From Minisyncoccota bacterium (lineage in GTDB: Bacteria > Patescibacteriota > Minisyncoccia > Phycocordibacterales > UBA5272): 46,970 nt of DNA. The DNA is taken from the NCBI GenBank assembly GCA_018063165.1, contig JAGOQU010000006.1:1-46970 (forward strand), written 5' to 3'. How positions within the stretch are numbered: position 1 is the stretch's first letter; every line of letters begins with the position of its first letter. The translations under genes and the position numbers were made by a program. Under the pieces are notes generated by a model. The model made no database searches. It was not told the DNA's origin and saw nothing but the letters and a program-made list of their open reading frames with translations. Positions 15,611 through 25,061 of this stretch are shown here, piece by piece.

Positions 15611-18600
15611 TTATTCTGTCAGACTACTTTCAATGATTTCATTTATCTTTTTTCTAGTTATAGGTCCAAGAACACCTGTGCCAATTTTATAGCCGTTTGG
15701 TATTAATAATTCTGCTTTGTAATAATTCTGAAAACGAAACACAGCATTTTCTGTTAATTTTCCATAATATCCTGTAATAGGTCCTGTTGCATAAAAACCA
15801 TCTAACTTGAGTGCTTTTTGAAGTGCAGTAACATCATCTCCTTTACTTCCTACACTTAATAAACGTGTTATTTTTCCTTCAGTTATCTGTCCAGGAGGTA
15901 AAAGTAGTGAAGGGGTTTCAGAATTATTTGTTGCTAAGCCATCAGCAACAGCATCTACTGTATACGCTATTTGAGAAAGATTAGTTGACTCGTTTCCTGC
16001 TGGGTCAACAGAACGCACTGTATAATAATACACTTTTTTAACCGCAGACTTTGTTTTATCAACAAAAGAATTAGAAAGGACTTCCACAGCTAAAATATCT
16101 CCCAGAACTCCTACTTTTTCTGAACGATAAATTTTTGCATGGCGGTAATCTGTAGAAGGTTTTTGCCATGTGATTCTTACATCAGTAGGTGTTTGTGCAT
16201 CTGTAACTACATTACTAGGTGGGAGAGGTGCTATAGTATCCGCGGCTGCAATAAGAGCAAAACGTGTAAGGTGATCAACTTGAAGTACGAATACTTTCTT
16301 TTCTTTGTTAATAATAAATTTAGTAACTGGAACCCAAGAACTAATACTTTCATCATAGTAACTAGGTATAACACTTTCTAAGGTTATACCTTTAGAACGT
16401 AATTCTTCTTCGTCGTAAGGAATCAAAATTTCGGCTTCTTCTTGTAACTTAGTTATTTTTTGACCATTTGAAGAATCTTTAATAGTGATATCATACGCTG
16501 TACTAACCACCGTTGAAGCCGATTGAGACAATGCTTCTACGGTAGGTTTTATTTCAACATTAATAGTATTTTGAACCTGTACAGAATTAGGTTGTACCGT
16601 AAATCTGGCTCCGTCATCTGCTATCACTCTCACTTCATTATGAGCACTTTCTACAACGTGTACAACGGGCGCTAGTTGCTTTACTTGACTCTTAAAAAAA
16701 GTAATATTGAGATTTTGTTTTGTTTTACTACTATGTATTGTTTGTTCATCTGAAATATACGATTCCTTACCTTCATCTTTTGCAGCTTTTATATGCCAAA
16801 CTTGATTAGGTAATAGAGAAAGTGAGTAATTACCATCTATATTTGTAAGTGTATCCACATGATCTCCTTGATCAGACCACGCTGAAACGAAAGCATTTAT
16901 AACTGGAGCTTTGTCATCAAATATTACATTTCCAGAAAGAACTATTTTTTCAAGTACTTGTTCTTTTTTTAAAGTGATAATAATATTTTTATTTTCATTT
17001 CCTGTTAAAGTAACAACCTCCTCCTTTGATTCAAGATATTTTAATGTATTTTGTACTGAGGTTCTAATATAATATGTTCCTTTTCTTATTGGAAAAGTTA
17101 CAAGACCATTTTCATTTGTCTTCTCCACAATAATGTTTCTGTTTTCAAGATTACCTACACTTTTCTTATAAGTGTCACTTAAACTATGGGTATCTATAAT
17201 AACTCCAACTTGATGCAACGACTTATTTTCTTCGTCAACTATTTTAACAACAAGGTTTGCGTTAAAGGAAGAAACAACAATCTTAGAAGCATTTATTGTT
17301 TCGTCTGTATTTTTATCAGAAAGTGTTACATCTTCTATTTCTTTAAGCATTTCCCAAGCGTTTGTTTCTGTGTTTTTTGGACGAGCAATAACATGCCATA
17401 CTCCTTGATTTACTTGTAATATATACTTACCAAAAATGTCTGTAGATGTTGCTATTCGTTCATTTGTAGATGCTTTATATGCAACTACTTCAGCATCAAA
17501 TACAGGCTTTCCATCTTCATGTACTACATAGCCTATAATATTTTTTTTAGTAGTTTTGTCAGTAACAGAAGTAACTTTTTTGTTTACTACAGTAATTATC
17601 TTATTTGGTGTTATACCTTCAACAATATAGGTTCCATCTGGAATATCCATAGAAAAAAGACCATTATCAAGAACAGTAGCAGAATAGGTACTCGAAATAG
17701 CACCAGACACATTAAGGGATTTTACCTGTATAAAATCTCCTTTTCTCAAAAAATTTCCTAATGCTTTCGCGACTTCATAATTAGGAGTTGGAATAGCAAG
17801 GTAGACAATATCACTTGCTGTGCATCCAGCTGTGTTACAAGATTCTATGCTGTAAGACATGTATCCTGTTGCTTTTGAATCATCTTGATAAGAAGTGCTA
17901 TTAGAAGAAAGCATTTTTAAAAGATTTCCGTTTTTTACAATTCTAAATGATGTTTCGTTATCAGAGGTATCTTTCCATGTTATAGAAACAATATCTGTAA
18001 GTTCACCGTTTATTCTAACTCGCTTTGATTCTAATGATGTTGGCTTATTAGGTTTAAGTACAATATCTTCCTTAATAACTACAGCTGGTGTTTCATTAAA
18101 AGTAATAAAACTAGTAGAAACTGTTGAAGTAGCAATAGATACTGCTAGTGTAGTAGTAGCTTTTGGTGTTGTTGTTGCTACTATAGTTGTATTCGGTTTT
18201 TCTAATGTTATAAATGAACTAAAAACAGGGTATGAACATACTTTTTCAGAAACACACGCTTCAAGTGAATACTTGTACGTAGAAAAGTCTAGGCCAGTAT
18301 CCGTGTACGTGGTTGCATTCTTACTTATTTGTTTAACCAAATTAAAAATTAACCCTCCTTTAGATTTTTTTAATACATAAAAATTTTCATTTTGAGAATC
18401 TTTCCATGCAAGCTTAATAGATGATGCTGATGGTGCTACATCAATATTAAAACCTATAGGCATACTAGGTAAGGTAAATGCCCCCAAACTTAAAGCAGGA
18501 GAACATATATTATTACTAGTACAAGCTTCTATTGTATATGTTGTAATACCTGTAGAAATAACATTATCTGTGTAGGTAGTCGTATCTTGTGGTAAAGATT

Positions 18601-19834
18601 TTGAACTAAAAGAACCATTTGCTGTACGTTTTTTTAGTATGTATTTTGATTCATTTGAAACATCTTTCCATGTAAAAATTACAGAACTACTACTAACTAT
18701 ATTCATTTTTGGTACAGTTGGTTTATCTGGAACAGAAAGAGGTGTTCTAGATAAAGTTATTGTAGTTGTGCCTGTTGTGGTTGTAGCATTTAAACTACTT
18801 GAAGCAGTTACATTATTTACCGCTGCAGATGGAATATTGTTCTCATTTGTTGTTGTGATTATTACCTCAGGAACTTGAATAGTAGTATAAGTAGACGCAG
18901 AACAAGAATTAGCAGAAGCATCATTTCTTGTACAAGCACGAACACTGTACATATTAGTATAACCATAATATGGGCTAGTATCTACAGATGAAGACGAGTT
19001 AGAAGAAACTTCTCTAAAAAGTCTCATACTTGGAGTTGTTGTACCACGCCATATTTCAAACAATGTCTCATTTGTTGATGTATCTGTCCATTTAAGAGTA
19101 ATCGTTGAAGTGCCTTCTGCTACAAAATTTGTTGGAGTAGATGGTGTAATTACAGTAACAGGAACACTTACATATTTTGGGTCAGAAGGATCAGAGCAAT
19201 GATTTGCATCACAAGACTGCACTCTGTAACTGTAACTAGTACCTGAAACTAGCAGCTGTGTATCTTTAAACGTTTTTGTAGCCAAATCACTTTGTTGAGC
19301 TGTAAAAGTTATAGGAGTAGCTCCTGGTAAAGACCGTGTAATCTTAAAATGTGTAGCGCTTGTAGATGAATCGACCCACGTAAGGGTGATATATGCTGAA
19401 TTTACTGCTGTCGCTTGATTAAACGTAGCAAATAATTGTGTAGGAACTAAAAGATTATCTAATGTTTTAAAATGTTTTATTTGAGTTGTGTCTTCTGGAT
19501 CTTTAAAATAGTACGTAGTGTTAGGTTTTAAATTTTTAATCTTAATACAAGAGTTCGTAATATTACCAGACACCGTCCCAACCGCGTAAGAAGAGGTAGG
19601 ACAAGACTCAGTAGAAGAATTGACAGTACTTTCATTTGGACTAAAAGTAGCATTTTCAGAAAAATAAAGGGGGTTTCCATATAAACCTCCTGTAGTAGTA
19701 CTAATTTGATTATTCCATATGATTTCAGCTTGAGATGATGTTATGTTTGAAACTACAGTTACAGCCGAAACAGAATCAATCTGACCAAGAACTATAAGCA
19801 AAAACAGCACTGAAATTAATTGATTTTTAATCAT
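15611..19834 (-). CDS. Large secreted FN3-repeat protein with C-terminal peptidoglycan-binding domain
   Basis: A 1407-residue protein with a signal peptide (about 1-25, LISVLFLLIVLG...SVSA). Several fibronectin type III domains follow, recognised by recurring ITLTWVDSS / ITLKWTDTS / VIFTWKD / IKLAWKD / VSITWKDTS strands and Y-x-V-x-AC strands with paired cysteines. Residues about 700-1050 hold carboxypeptidase-regulatory-like beta-sandwiches (repeated GTYIVEG, GKYILQV, GNYSLSL strands). Another FN3 (PPSNVVTDAQTP...) precedes a peptidoglycan-binding_1 domain (about 1320-1405: GSKGDDVTALQKAL, GYYGKLTENAVFRFQ). The layout suits a cell-wall-bound stalk or adhesin. A -10 TAGTAT lies 8 nt before the ATG and it is the first gene of the cluster. 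Confidence 0.87.
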   Translation of the reverse strand: MIKNQLISVLFLLIVLGQIDSVSAVTVVSNITSSQAEIIWNNQISTTTGGLYGNPLYFSENATFSPNESTVNSSTESCPTSSYAVGTVSGNITNSCIKIKNLKPNTTYYFKDPEDTTQIKHFKTLDNLLVPTQLFATFNQATAVNSAYITLTWVDSSTSATHFKITRSLPGATPITFTAQQSDLATKTFKDTQLLVSGTSYSYRVQSCDANHCSDPSDPKYVSVPVTVITPSTPTNFVAEGTSTITLKWTDTSTNETLFEIWRGTTTPSMRLFREVSSNSSSSVDTSPYYGYTNMYSVRACTRNDASANSCSASTYTTIQVPEVIITTTNENNIPSAAVNNVTASSSLNATTTTGTTTITLSRTPLSVPDKPTVPKMNIVSSSSVIFTWKDVSNESKYILKKRTANGSFSSKSLPQDTTTYTDNVISTGITTYTIEACTSNNICSPALSLGAFTLPSMPIGFNIDVAPSASSIKLAWKDSQNENFYVLKKSKGGLIFNLVKQISKNATTYTDTGLDFSTYKYSLEACVSEKVCSYPVFSSFITLEKPNTTIVATTTPKATTTLAVSIATSTVSTSFITFNETPAVVIKEDIVLKPNKPTSLESKRVRINGELTDIVSITWKDTSDNETSFRIVKNGNLLKMLSSNSTSYQDDSKATGYMSYSIESCNTAGCTASDIVYLAIPTPNYEVAKALGNFLRKGDFIQVKSLNVSGAISSTYSATVLDNGLFSMDIPDGTYIVEGITPNKIITVVNKKVTSVTDKTTKKNIIGYVVHEDGKPVFDAEVVAYKASTNERIATSTDIFGKYILQVNQGVWHVIARPKNTETNAWEMLKEIEDVTLSDKNTDETINASKIVVSSFNANLVVKIVDEENKSLHQVGVIIDTHSLSDTYKKSVGNLENRNIIVEKTNENGLVTFPIRKGTYYIRTSVQNTLKYLESKEEVVTLTGNENKNIIITLKKEQVLEKIVLSGNVIFDDKAPVINAFVSAWSDQGDHVDTLTNIDGNYSLSLLPNQVWHIKAAKDEGKESYISDEQTIHSSKTKQNLNITFFKSQVKQLAPVVHVVESAHNEVRVIADDGARFTVQPNSVQVQNTINVEIKPTVEALSQSASTVVSTAYDITIKDSSNGQKITKLQEEAEILIPYDEEELRSKGITLESVIPSYYDESISSWVPVTKFIINKEKKVFVLQVDHLTRFALIAAADTIAPLPPSNVVTDAQTPTDVRITWQKPSTDYRHAKIYRSEKVGVLGDILAVEVLSNSFVDKTKSAVKKVYYYTVRSVDPAGNESTNLSQIAYTVDAVADGLATNNSETPSLLLPPGQITEGKITRLLSVGSKGDDVTALQKALKLDGFYATGPITGYYGKLTENAVFRFQNYYKAELLIPNGYKIGTGVLGPITRKKINEIIESSLTE

Positions 19835-19842
19835 ACAGATAA

Positions 19843-19848
19843 ATACTA
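19843..19848 (-). promoter_or_regulatory. -10 element of the envelope cluster, predicted leaderless
   Basis: TAGTAT on the minus strand lies 8 nt before the FN3 gene's ATG. Transcription would begin at or next to the start codon. No -35 was recognised. Confidence 0.5.
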
Positions 19849-19933
19849 AATTTTTAAAAAGATTATATATATAGTATATATCCTACACACCTTAGATACA
19901 TATTATTTATATAAAAATATGTGTATATCCTTT

Positions 19934-21634
19934 TTATTTTTCAAAAACAAGTCTTTTGTTGGTGTATATTTTATAAAGCATGAACAATGTTAATAATAAA
20001 GTTATAACAATAGTAACCCATATTGGATATACATATCCTTTCGAAAGAGAGAGGTACAACATATAGTCCGTTAATGCTCCATACGTAAGCGCAAAAGCTG
20101 TAAAAAATAGACCAGACATACTTGTACTAATAGCTTCTGGGTCGTCAGTTTCTGTATTAGGAAATAACGCACCGAATACAAGACCTAATGTCACAATAAA
20201 AACAACAACAGATATAAAAAGAGCCATTGAATAGAATGTTTGTATACTAGATACCTGTAACACGATACTATTAATATAATTCATACATACACCAAGCAAA
20301 ACAAAAAATGAAACAAAAAATATATATTTACCAAAAAACACTTTTCTAAAATCAATAGGGGAACTTGAAAGTATCCACATAGTCTTCTTTTCTGTACTAA
20401 AAGATGGGAATACAAATCGTAACGTAAACGCACTAATAAAGTAAACAGCTATAATATATTGAAGTGATTGAAGTACGATACTTTTGTGACTTACGTCAGC
20501 ACCATGTTTTTGAATATTATATCCAAGAATATGATTTGCTGCGATTTGCATAGACCATATACTCAGTAGAAACAAAAACCACATAACTCCTTTTACATTT
20601 CTAACAAGAATTATAAATTCTTTTTTATATAAGGAAGACATAATACTGCCTGTAAAATAATATGTATGAGATGTATCTGAAATAGATTTTTTAGAAATAG
20701 AATTTGTTCCTTCTTGAAATTTTTGCCATAGTGGGTAAAATATTTTTGAAATATAAAACCATACATATACAGAAGATACTGCAGTAATTACTATAATTAG
20801 AAAAGCATAGAAAGCCTCGATAGTATTTCCTGTTTGAAAATTAAGAATAAGCATTGCAAGTTCATGCGTAGGTAGCATAAAAAAATACTGACTTATTGTC
20901 TCAACAGTAACTGTGTTAGTTATTTCATTTTCTTTAAATAAAATTAAAATATCAAGTGTGTGTAATTTTGACCAGACAAATAGAAAAACACCAGCTAGCA
21001 AAGAAGCAATGACAAAGAGTAAACCTTTAAAAGAAAATAGTATACTTTTTATTTTTTTAGAAACTATATAATACATAAAACTAACACCTACTACAAAAGA
21101 AAAAGTAACGGATTGTAAAAAAATAATACCAAAGAAAAAAGCAAATAAGATACCGATCACACTAAATAAACCTAAATGGTAAATAGTATTAAAAGCAAGT
21201 ATTGCAGGTAAAAAGATAACAAACATAGGTAATCCTGTTGCTTGTAACGTACGTATAAATAATACTTTTGGTAATACTGTATACGCAGGAGAACTCATAA
21301 GCCATGTATTATTAGTACCTCTAAAGAGTAAAAAAATAGAAGAAACAATAGTGCTACATATAATAATTACCGATAACACTAACAAAAAAACTTCATACAA
21401 AAAAAGTATCAATGCTAAACGTATCTCTTCTTCTGTTTCCATTCGTATAAAACGAAAACCTGAAACAAAAAATTCATATACACCTAATGCAATTATTCCA
21501 AAGACCATCATAAAAAGTAACAAAGTGATTATTTTTGCAACTGTTTTTGTCTTAAAATATTTAAGAATTTTACTTAATTCAAAACGAATAAAAAGTGATA
21601 ACATATTTTTGTATTCATTTAAAAAATTATGCAA
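19934..21634 (-). CDS. ABC transporter permease, exporter type
   Basis: A 566-residue polytopic membrane protein with roughly 12 hydrophobic segments (for example IITLLLFMMVFGIIALGVYE, FVIFLPAILAF, FVIASLLAGVFLFVW, IWVTIVITLLLTLFMLY). It overlaps the ATP-binding gene by 8 nt, so it is the membrane half of the same exporter. The long cytoplasmic N-terminus and 6+6 pattern match two-component ABC-2-like exporters; the substrate is unknown. It starts with MHNFLNEY; a second Met (KNMLSLFI) nearby could also serve. Confidence 0.85.
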   Translation of the reverse strand: MHNFLNEYKNMLSLFIRFELSKILKYFKTKTVAKIITLLLFMMVFGIIALGVYEFFVSGFRFIRMETEEEIRLALILFLYEVFLLVLSVIIICSTIVSSIFLLFRGTNNTWLMSSPAYTVLPKVLFIRTLQATGLPMFVIFLPAILAFNTIYHLGLFSVIGILFAFFFGIIFLQSVTFSFVVGVSFMYYIVSKKIKSILFSFKGLLFVIASLLAGVFLFVWSKLHTLDILILFKENEITNTVTVETISQYFFMLPTHELAMLILNFQTGNTIEAFYAFLIIVITAVSSVYVWFYISKIFYPLWQKFQEGTNSISKKSISDTSHTYYFTGSIMSSLYKKEFIILVRNVKGVMWFLFLLSIWSMQIAANHILGYNIQKHGADVSHKSIVLQSLQYIIAVYFISAFTLRFVFPSFSTEKKTMWILSSSPIDFRKVFFGKYIFFVSFFVLLGVCMNYINSIVLQVSSIQTFYSMALFISVVVFIVTLGLVFGALFPNTETDDPEAISTSMSGLFFTAFALTYGALTDYMLYLSLSKGYVYPIWVTIVITLLLTLFMLYKIYTNKRLVFEK

Positions 21635-22346
21635 GTTTTTGGTAAACAGCTTCTAGTGATGCATGCTTATCTAAGCCAGCTCTCTCTCTAAGTTCACTGA
21701 GAGTTCCTACAGCAACAAGGGTACCATTTTTAAGAATTCCTATTCTATGTGAAATTTCTTCAGCAACAGGAAGGGTATGGGTAACAAGAAGCACAGAGCA
21801 TCCTTTTGTTGCATAGTCGACAAATAATTTCTTTGCTATTTCAGCACCACTAGGATCAAGACCAACTATTGGTTCATCCACCAATAAAAGCTTTGGATCA
21901 TGCGACATCGCTGCTATGATGCTAAATTTTTGTTTATTACCACGTGAGTAATCTTCAAAATACTGTTTTTCTATTCCTGTAAGATCAAAAACATTAAGCC
22001 ACTTTGAAATAGTTTCTTTTCTTGTTTTTAAAGGTGTAGAAAATAGTGACTGTGTAAAATATAAAAATTCTTCTCCTGTCATATGTTGCCACAACGATGG
22101 TTCATCCGGAATATAACCAATACACGCTTTTGCTTGTTCTGGTTTTTTTGAAATATCAATACCATCTACAGTAATAGAACCAGAAGTAGCTTGTAAAAGA
22201 CCTAGTATACTTTTAATAATTGTCGTCTTACCTGAACTATTTGGTCCAATTAAAGAAAAAATTTCTCCTTTCTCAATAGAAAAGCTAACATTATCAACCG
22301 CTTTATTAGTGTTAAAATATTTTTTTAATGTATGTACAGTAAGCAT
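21627..22346 (-). CDS. ABC transporter ATP-binding protein
   Basis: A 239-residue single ABC ATPase. Walker A is GPNSSGKTT (about 34-42), the Q loop lies near YIPDEPSLW, the signature is the degenerate YSRGNKQKF in place of LSGGQ, Walker B is LLLVDEPIVGLDP, and the H loop is LLVTHTLP. The CcmA/NatA-like form and the 8-nt overlap with the following permease gene define a two-gene exporter. A -10 hexamer TATACT lies 9 nt before the ATG, which predicts a leaderless transcript. Confidence 0.93.
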   Translation of the reverse strand: MLTVHTLKKYFNTNKAVDNVSFSIEKGEIFSLIGPNSSGKTTIIKSILGLLQATSGSITVDGIDISKKPEQAKACIGYIPDEPSLWQHMTGEEFLYFTQSLFSTPLKTRKETISKWLNVFDLTGIEKQYFEDYSRGNKQKFSIIAAMSHDPKLLLVDEPIVGLDPSGAEIAKKLFVDYATKGCSVLLVTHTLPVAEEISHRIGILKNGTLVAVGTLSELRERAGLDKHASLEAVYQKLA

Positions 22347-22355
22347 ATGTATACA

Positions 22356-22361
22356 AGTATA
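22356..22361 (-). promoter_or_regulatory. -10 element of the ABC exporter operon, predicted leaderless
   Basis: TATACT on the minus strand, 9 nt before the ATG of the ATPase gene. No Shine-Dalgarno sequence fits in the gap. Confidence 0.55.
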
Positions 22362-22400
22362 CTAAGAGAAATACCATAAACCTAGGGATACGTATCATAT

Positions 22401-22432
22401 AAAAATACCACACGTGTATGTATGGTATTTTT
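22401..22432 (-). terminator. Intrinsic terminator after the slipin gene
   Basis: A 10-bp stem AAAAATACCA/TGGTATTTTT with a 12-nt loop, 25 nt beyond the slipin stop on the minus strand, followed by a T-rich run. Confidence 0.75.
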
Positions 22433-22457
22433 ATTGATATTTTTTAATTCTAAAAAA

Positions 22458-23198
22458 TTATTTCTTCATAAATCCTTCAAGAGCTTTCAACGCTTCAACA
22501 GGTACCATATACACAACAGTGTTTGATTGGTCTGATGACATATCATTAATTGATTGCAAAGTGCGCAAATGAAGAGCTCCTGGAGTAGAAGCAAGCATTG
22601 AAGCTGCTTGTGCAATATTTTGTGATGCCGCTAATTCTCCTTCTGAATTAATAATAACAGCACGTTTCTCTCTTTCTGCTTCAGCTTGTTTTCCTATGGT
22701 TCTTTCCATTTCTGGAGGAAGACTAACATCTTTTAATTCTACATTTTGAACTTTAAGACCCCACGCATCTGTTTCTTTATCAACAATTTCACGTATTCTA
22801 TCTGCTATTTTATCTCTACTTGAAAGAAGCTCATCGAGAGTTACTTCACCAACTATATTTCTCATTGTTGTTTGAGCGTATTGAGAAATAGCATATCTAA
22901 AATCTTCTACTTCTATAATAGCTTTTGGTGCATCACTCACTTTATAATAAATAACAGCGTTAACACGAACAGAGACATTGTCACGTGTAATAGCATTTTG
23001 ATCTGGCACATCAACAGCTTTTATTCTAATATCAACTTTTTGATATTCTTGAATAATAGGAATCACTATTCTCCAACCAGGTTCCATAACTGAAGTAAAT
23101 TTACCAAAAGTAAATTTAACACCACGTTGATATTGACTTATTTGGCGAATACTAATAAGTAAAACAAATAAAATTACTGGGAAAATTGTATAAAGCAT
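22458..23198 (-). CDS. SPFH/Band 7 protein, slipin (stomatin-like)
   Basis: A 246-residue membrane-associated SPFH protein. One N-terminal hydrophobic segment (about 2-18, LYTIFPVILFVLLISI) is followed by the Band 7 domain: YQRGVKFTFGKF, EPGWRIVIPIIQEYQKVDIR, the highly conserved TRDNVSVRVNAVIYYKV, and the coiled-coil-forming KQAEAEREKRAVIINSEGE. The C-terminus (LRTLQSINDMSSDQSNTVVYMVP) is the typical slipin oligomerisation end. Slipins form membrane rings that organise and regulate other membrane proteins, frequently with an NfeD-type protease. No NfeD partner is visible here. Confidence 0.94.
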   Translation of the reverse strand: MLYTIFPVILFVLLISIRQISQYQRGVKFTFGKFTSVMEPGWRIVIPIIQEYQKVDIRIKAVDVPDQNAITRDNVSVRVNAVIYYKVSDAPKAIIEVEDFRYAISQYAQTTMRNIVGEVTLDELLSSRDKIADRIREIVDKETDAWGLKVQNVELKDVSLPPEMERTIGKQAEAEREKRAVIINSEGELAASQNIAQAASMLASTPGALHLRTLQSINDMSSDQSNTVVYMVPVEALKALEGFMKK

Positions 23199-23270
23199 AT
23201 AATAGTATTTAATAAATAATGGGTACCTGTATACAAGTTTATACTAAAAAATATGTATGTACCAGTTTAT

Positions 23271-23825
23271 TTATACAGTAATTTTTTTTACTTCTACTGG
23301 ACGTATAACAATAAATCTTTTTTTCCAACCTTTTTGAAAATCTACAATAGAAATTTTTTTCTGTCCAACTTTTGCAGCAGGGTCATTATAATATATGAAT
23401 CCATTTTCAAAACCATCTAATACTACAAGATGTGGCACAGAACTTCGTGGATCAAATTTATAATGTACAGAAACAATAACAGGACCATCTGCTAAATATT
23501 TTTTTAATGTAGATAATGAGGCTTCTTTACCGAGAGACGACACATCATAACTTTTACCATCTAGATTATACTTTTTAGATAACGCAATTAAATCTTTATG
23601 TATCCATCCAGCTTTTTGATCATATGCACCATAAAGAATACCTGCTTTTAATAAGGTTTCAACTGATATAGTAGCAGTAGAGTAATAATCTATTACCATA
23701 GCAAGACTAGTAATACCACATCCAACTTTCTGCCAAGAAGTAGAATGTATATCACGAAATTGAGAATAGAAGGGGATAACAGGAGTATAGGAATAGTAGG
23801 GATCATATAATTCACTATGACAGGT
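23271..23825 (-). pseudogene. C39-like papain-fold peptidase lacking a recognisable start codon
   Basis: The open frame runs from just after a TAG (23826-23828) to the stop at 23271. The first in-frame ATG (23699) lies downstream of the catalytic cysteine, so a 142-codon call from that ATG is too short. Translating upstream gives IPFYSQFRDIHSTSWQKVGC then GITSLAMVIDYY, the classic peptidase C39-like N-terminal block; the Cys codon is 23718-23720. The catalytic His is in VPHLVVLDGF and the Asp/Asn region is YYNDPA. No ATG, GTG or TTG exists between the TAG and the Cys, and no signal peptide is recoverable. Either a non-standard start is used, a sequence error hides the 5' end, or the gene has lost its leader and is decaying. 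Confidence 0.72.
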
Positions 23826-23889
23826 CTAGTCACGGTTAGCAAGGAATCTTTTTATTAAGAATAATATATAACTATATACGTTTAGCTAT

Positions 23890-24729
23890 TTATTTTTGTA
23901 CCACTATCTTAGTTCCTATTTCTGCCCATTCATATAACTTTTTTGCATTTTCTGTAGAAAGATTAACACATCCATGTGACCACGGTTTACCAAAATGATC
24001 ATGCCAATATGTTCCATGAATAACAGCTCCATCTTTTGTAAAATATAAATTCCAAGGAACACCAGGTAAATCATAGATTTGTTCACTTACACCTTTTATA
24101 GGACCTTGCATGAACCTACTTGGTGTCATTTTAAATATACTAAAAGTTCCTTTAGGTGTTGGAGTAAATTCAAGACCTGTCGAGATCACTTCCTTCATAA
24201 AAATCACATCACCATCATACGCATACAACATTTCTTCTGAAATATCTATAGTAATAGTTTTTGTTGTAGTTGAAATAATATCAATCTCACTATTTTTATC
24301 TCCTTCATGTAAGAATAGCTTTACAAATTCTGAAGATACATACCAATCACTTGTTACTCTCTCTGGATATGCCAGCTCATTACTAAACAAAATCTTATAC
24401 CATTCTTTACCGTCTTTTGTTATATGTTCTGCAACTTTCAAAACAATACCATTTCTTAATTTAACAACGACTGGATATTCTAACCCTGGACCAGATCGTA
24501 CGTTTACACACTCACCACTAAAATCAAAAGCACAACCATTAATAACTTCTAGATATTCAAAAAGTTCATTTTTTGACGTTAAATTTGTTGTGGAAGCTGT
24601 ATCAGGTTTAGCTTCTAAAGAAACAGTATCATTTACATGCACGATTTTTTCTTTTGTGGAAAAAATATAGATCACGATAATTATACATACCATAGCAATA
24701 CTACAATATAGTATTATTTTTTTACTCAT
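23890..24729 (-). CDS. L,D-transpeptidase (YkuD) with SH3-like domain
   Basis: A 279-residue cell-wall enzyme. An N-terminal membrane segment (about 4-23, IILYCSIAMVCIIIVIYIF) anchors it outside the membrane. A bacterial SH3 domain at about 66-138 (CVNVRSGPGLEYPVVVKLRNG region) likely binds peptidoglycan. The YkuD catalytic domain follows (about 155-278), with the nucleophile motif HGTYWHDHFGKPWSHGCVNL: His, then SHGCVN with the catalytic Cys. It makes 3-3 or other L,D crosslinks or attaches proteins to the wall. A -10 TATAGT sits 8 nt before the ATG. Confidence 0.94.
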   Translation of the reverse strand: MSKKIILYCSIAMVCIIIVIYIFSTKEKIVHVNDTVSLEAKPDTASTTNLTSKNELFEYLEVINGCAFDFSGECVNVRSGPGLEYPVVVKLRNGIVLKVAEHITKDGKEWYKILFSNELAYPERVTSDWYVSSEFVKLFLHEGDKNSEIDIISTTTKTITIDISEEMLYAYDGDVIFMKEVISTGLEFTPTPKGTFSIFKMTPSRFMQGPIKGVSEQIYDLPGVPWNLYFTKDGAVIHGTYWHDHFGKPWSHGCVNLSTENAKKLYEWAEIGTKIVVQK

Positions 24730-24737
24730 AGACTCAT

Positions 24738-24743
24738 ACTATA
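24738..24743 (-). promoter_or_regulatory. -10 element of the L,D-transpeptidase gene, predicted leaderless
   Basis: TATAGT on the minus strand, 8 nt before the ATG, with no Shine-Dalgarno sequence between. Confidence 0.5.
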
Positions 24744-24933
24744 TCTATCTAATAATTACACAAGGAAACTTTTTGTTATATATTTTAAAATACATTAAAA
24801 ATTGGCATGAATATGTAAGGCTATATACTTTTCATGCTAGGGTTTATACACAAAATCACTTCTTGCAAAGACTTCTTTTTTTGTGTATGATTATATGTAT
24901 ATTTCCGGAAGGGGATATACATAAAAAAAATAT

Positions 24934-25005
24934 TCCGTGGTAGCTCAGCGGTAGAGCAGCTCGCTGTTAACGAGTTGGTCGTAGGTTCGATCCCTACCCA
25001 CGGAG
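24934..25005 (+). tRNA. tRNA-Asn (GTT)
   Basis: A complete cloverleaf. The acceptor stem TCCGTGG/CCACGGA is 7 bp with discriminator G; the D arm is TAGCTCAGCGGTAGAGCA; the anticodon loop is CTGTTAA with anticodon GTT between stems GCTCG/CGAGT; the T arm is GTAGG-TTCGATC-CCTAC. The 3' CCA is not encoded. A terminator follows at once. Confidence 0.96.
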
Positions 25006-25018
25006 CTAATAAAATCTT

Positions 25019-25046
25019 AATCCCTCGTTTGAGGGATTTTGATTTT
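25019..25046 (+). terminator. Terminator after tRNA-Asn
   Basis: Stem AATCCCTC/GAGGGATT with a GTTT loop followed by TTGATTTTTT, 13 nt after the tRNA. Confidence 0.85.
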
Positions 25047-25061
25047 TTAGGCTCAGTGGGA

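Noticed and set aside
24110-24670. 186-codon plus-strand ORF opposite the L,D-transpeptidase
   Set aside because: The opposite strand encodes an intact YkuD enzyme with catalytic motif; this ORF has no recognisable features.
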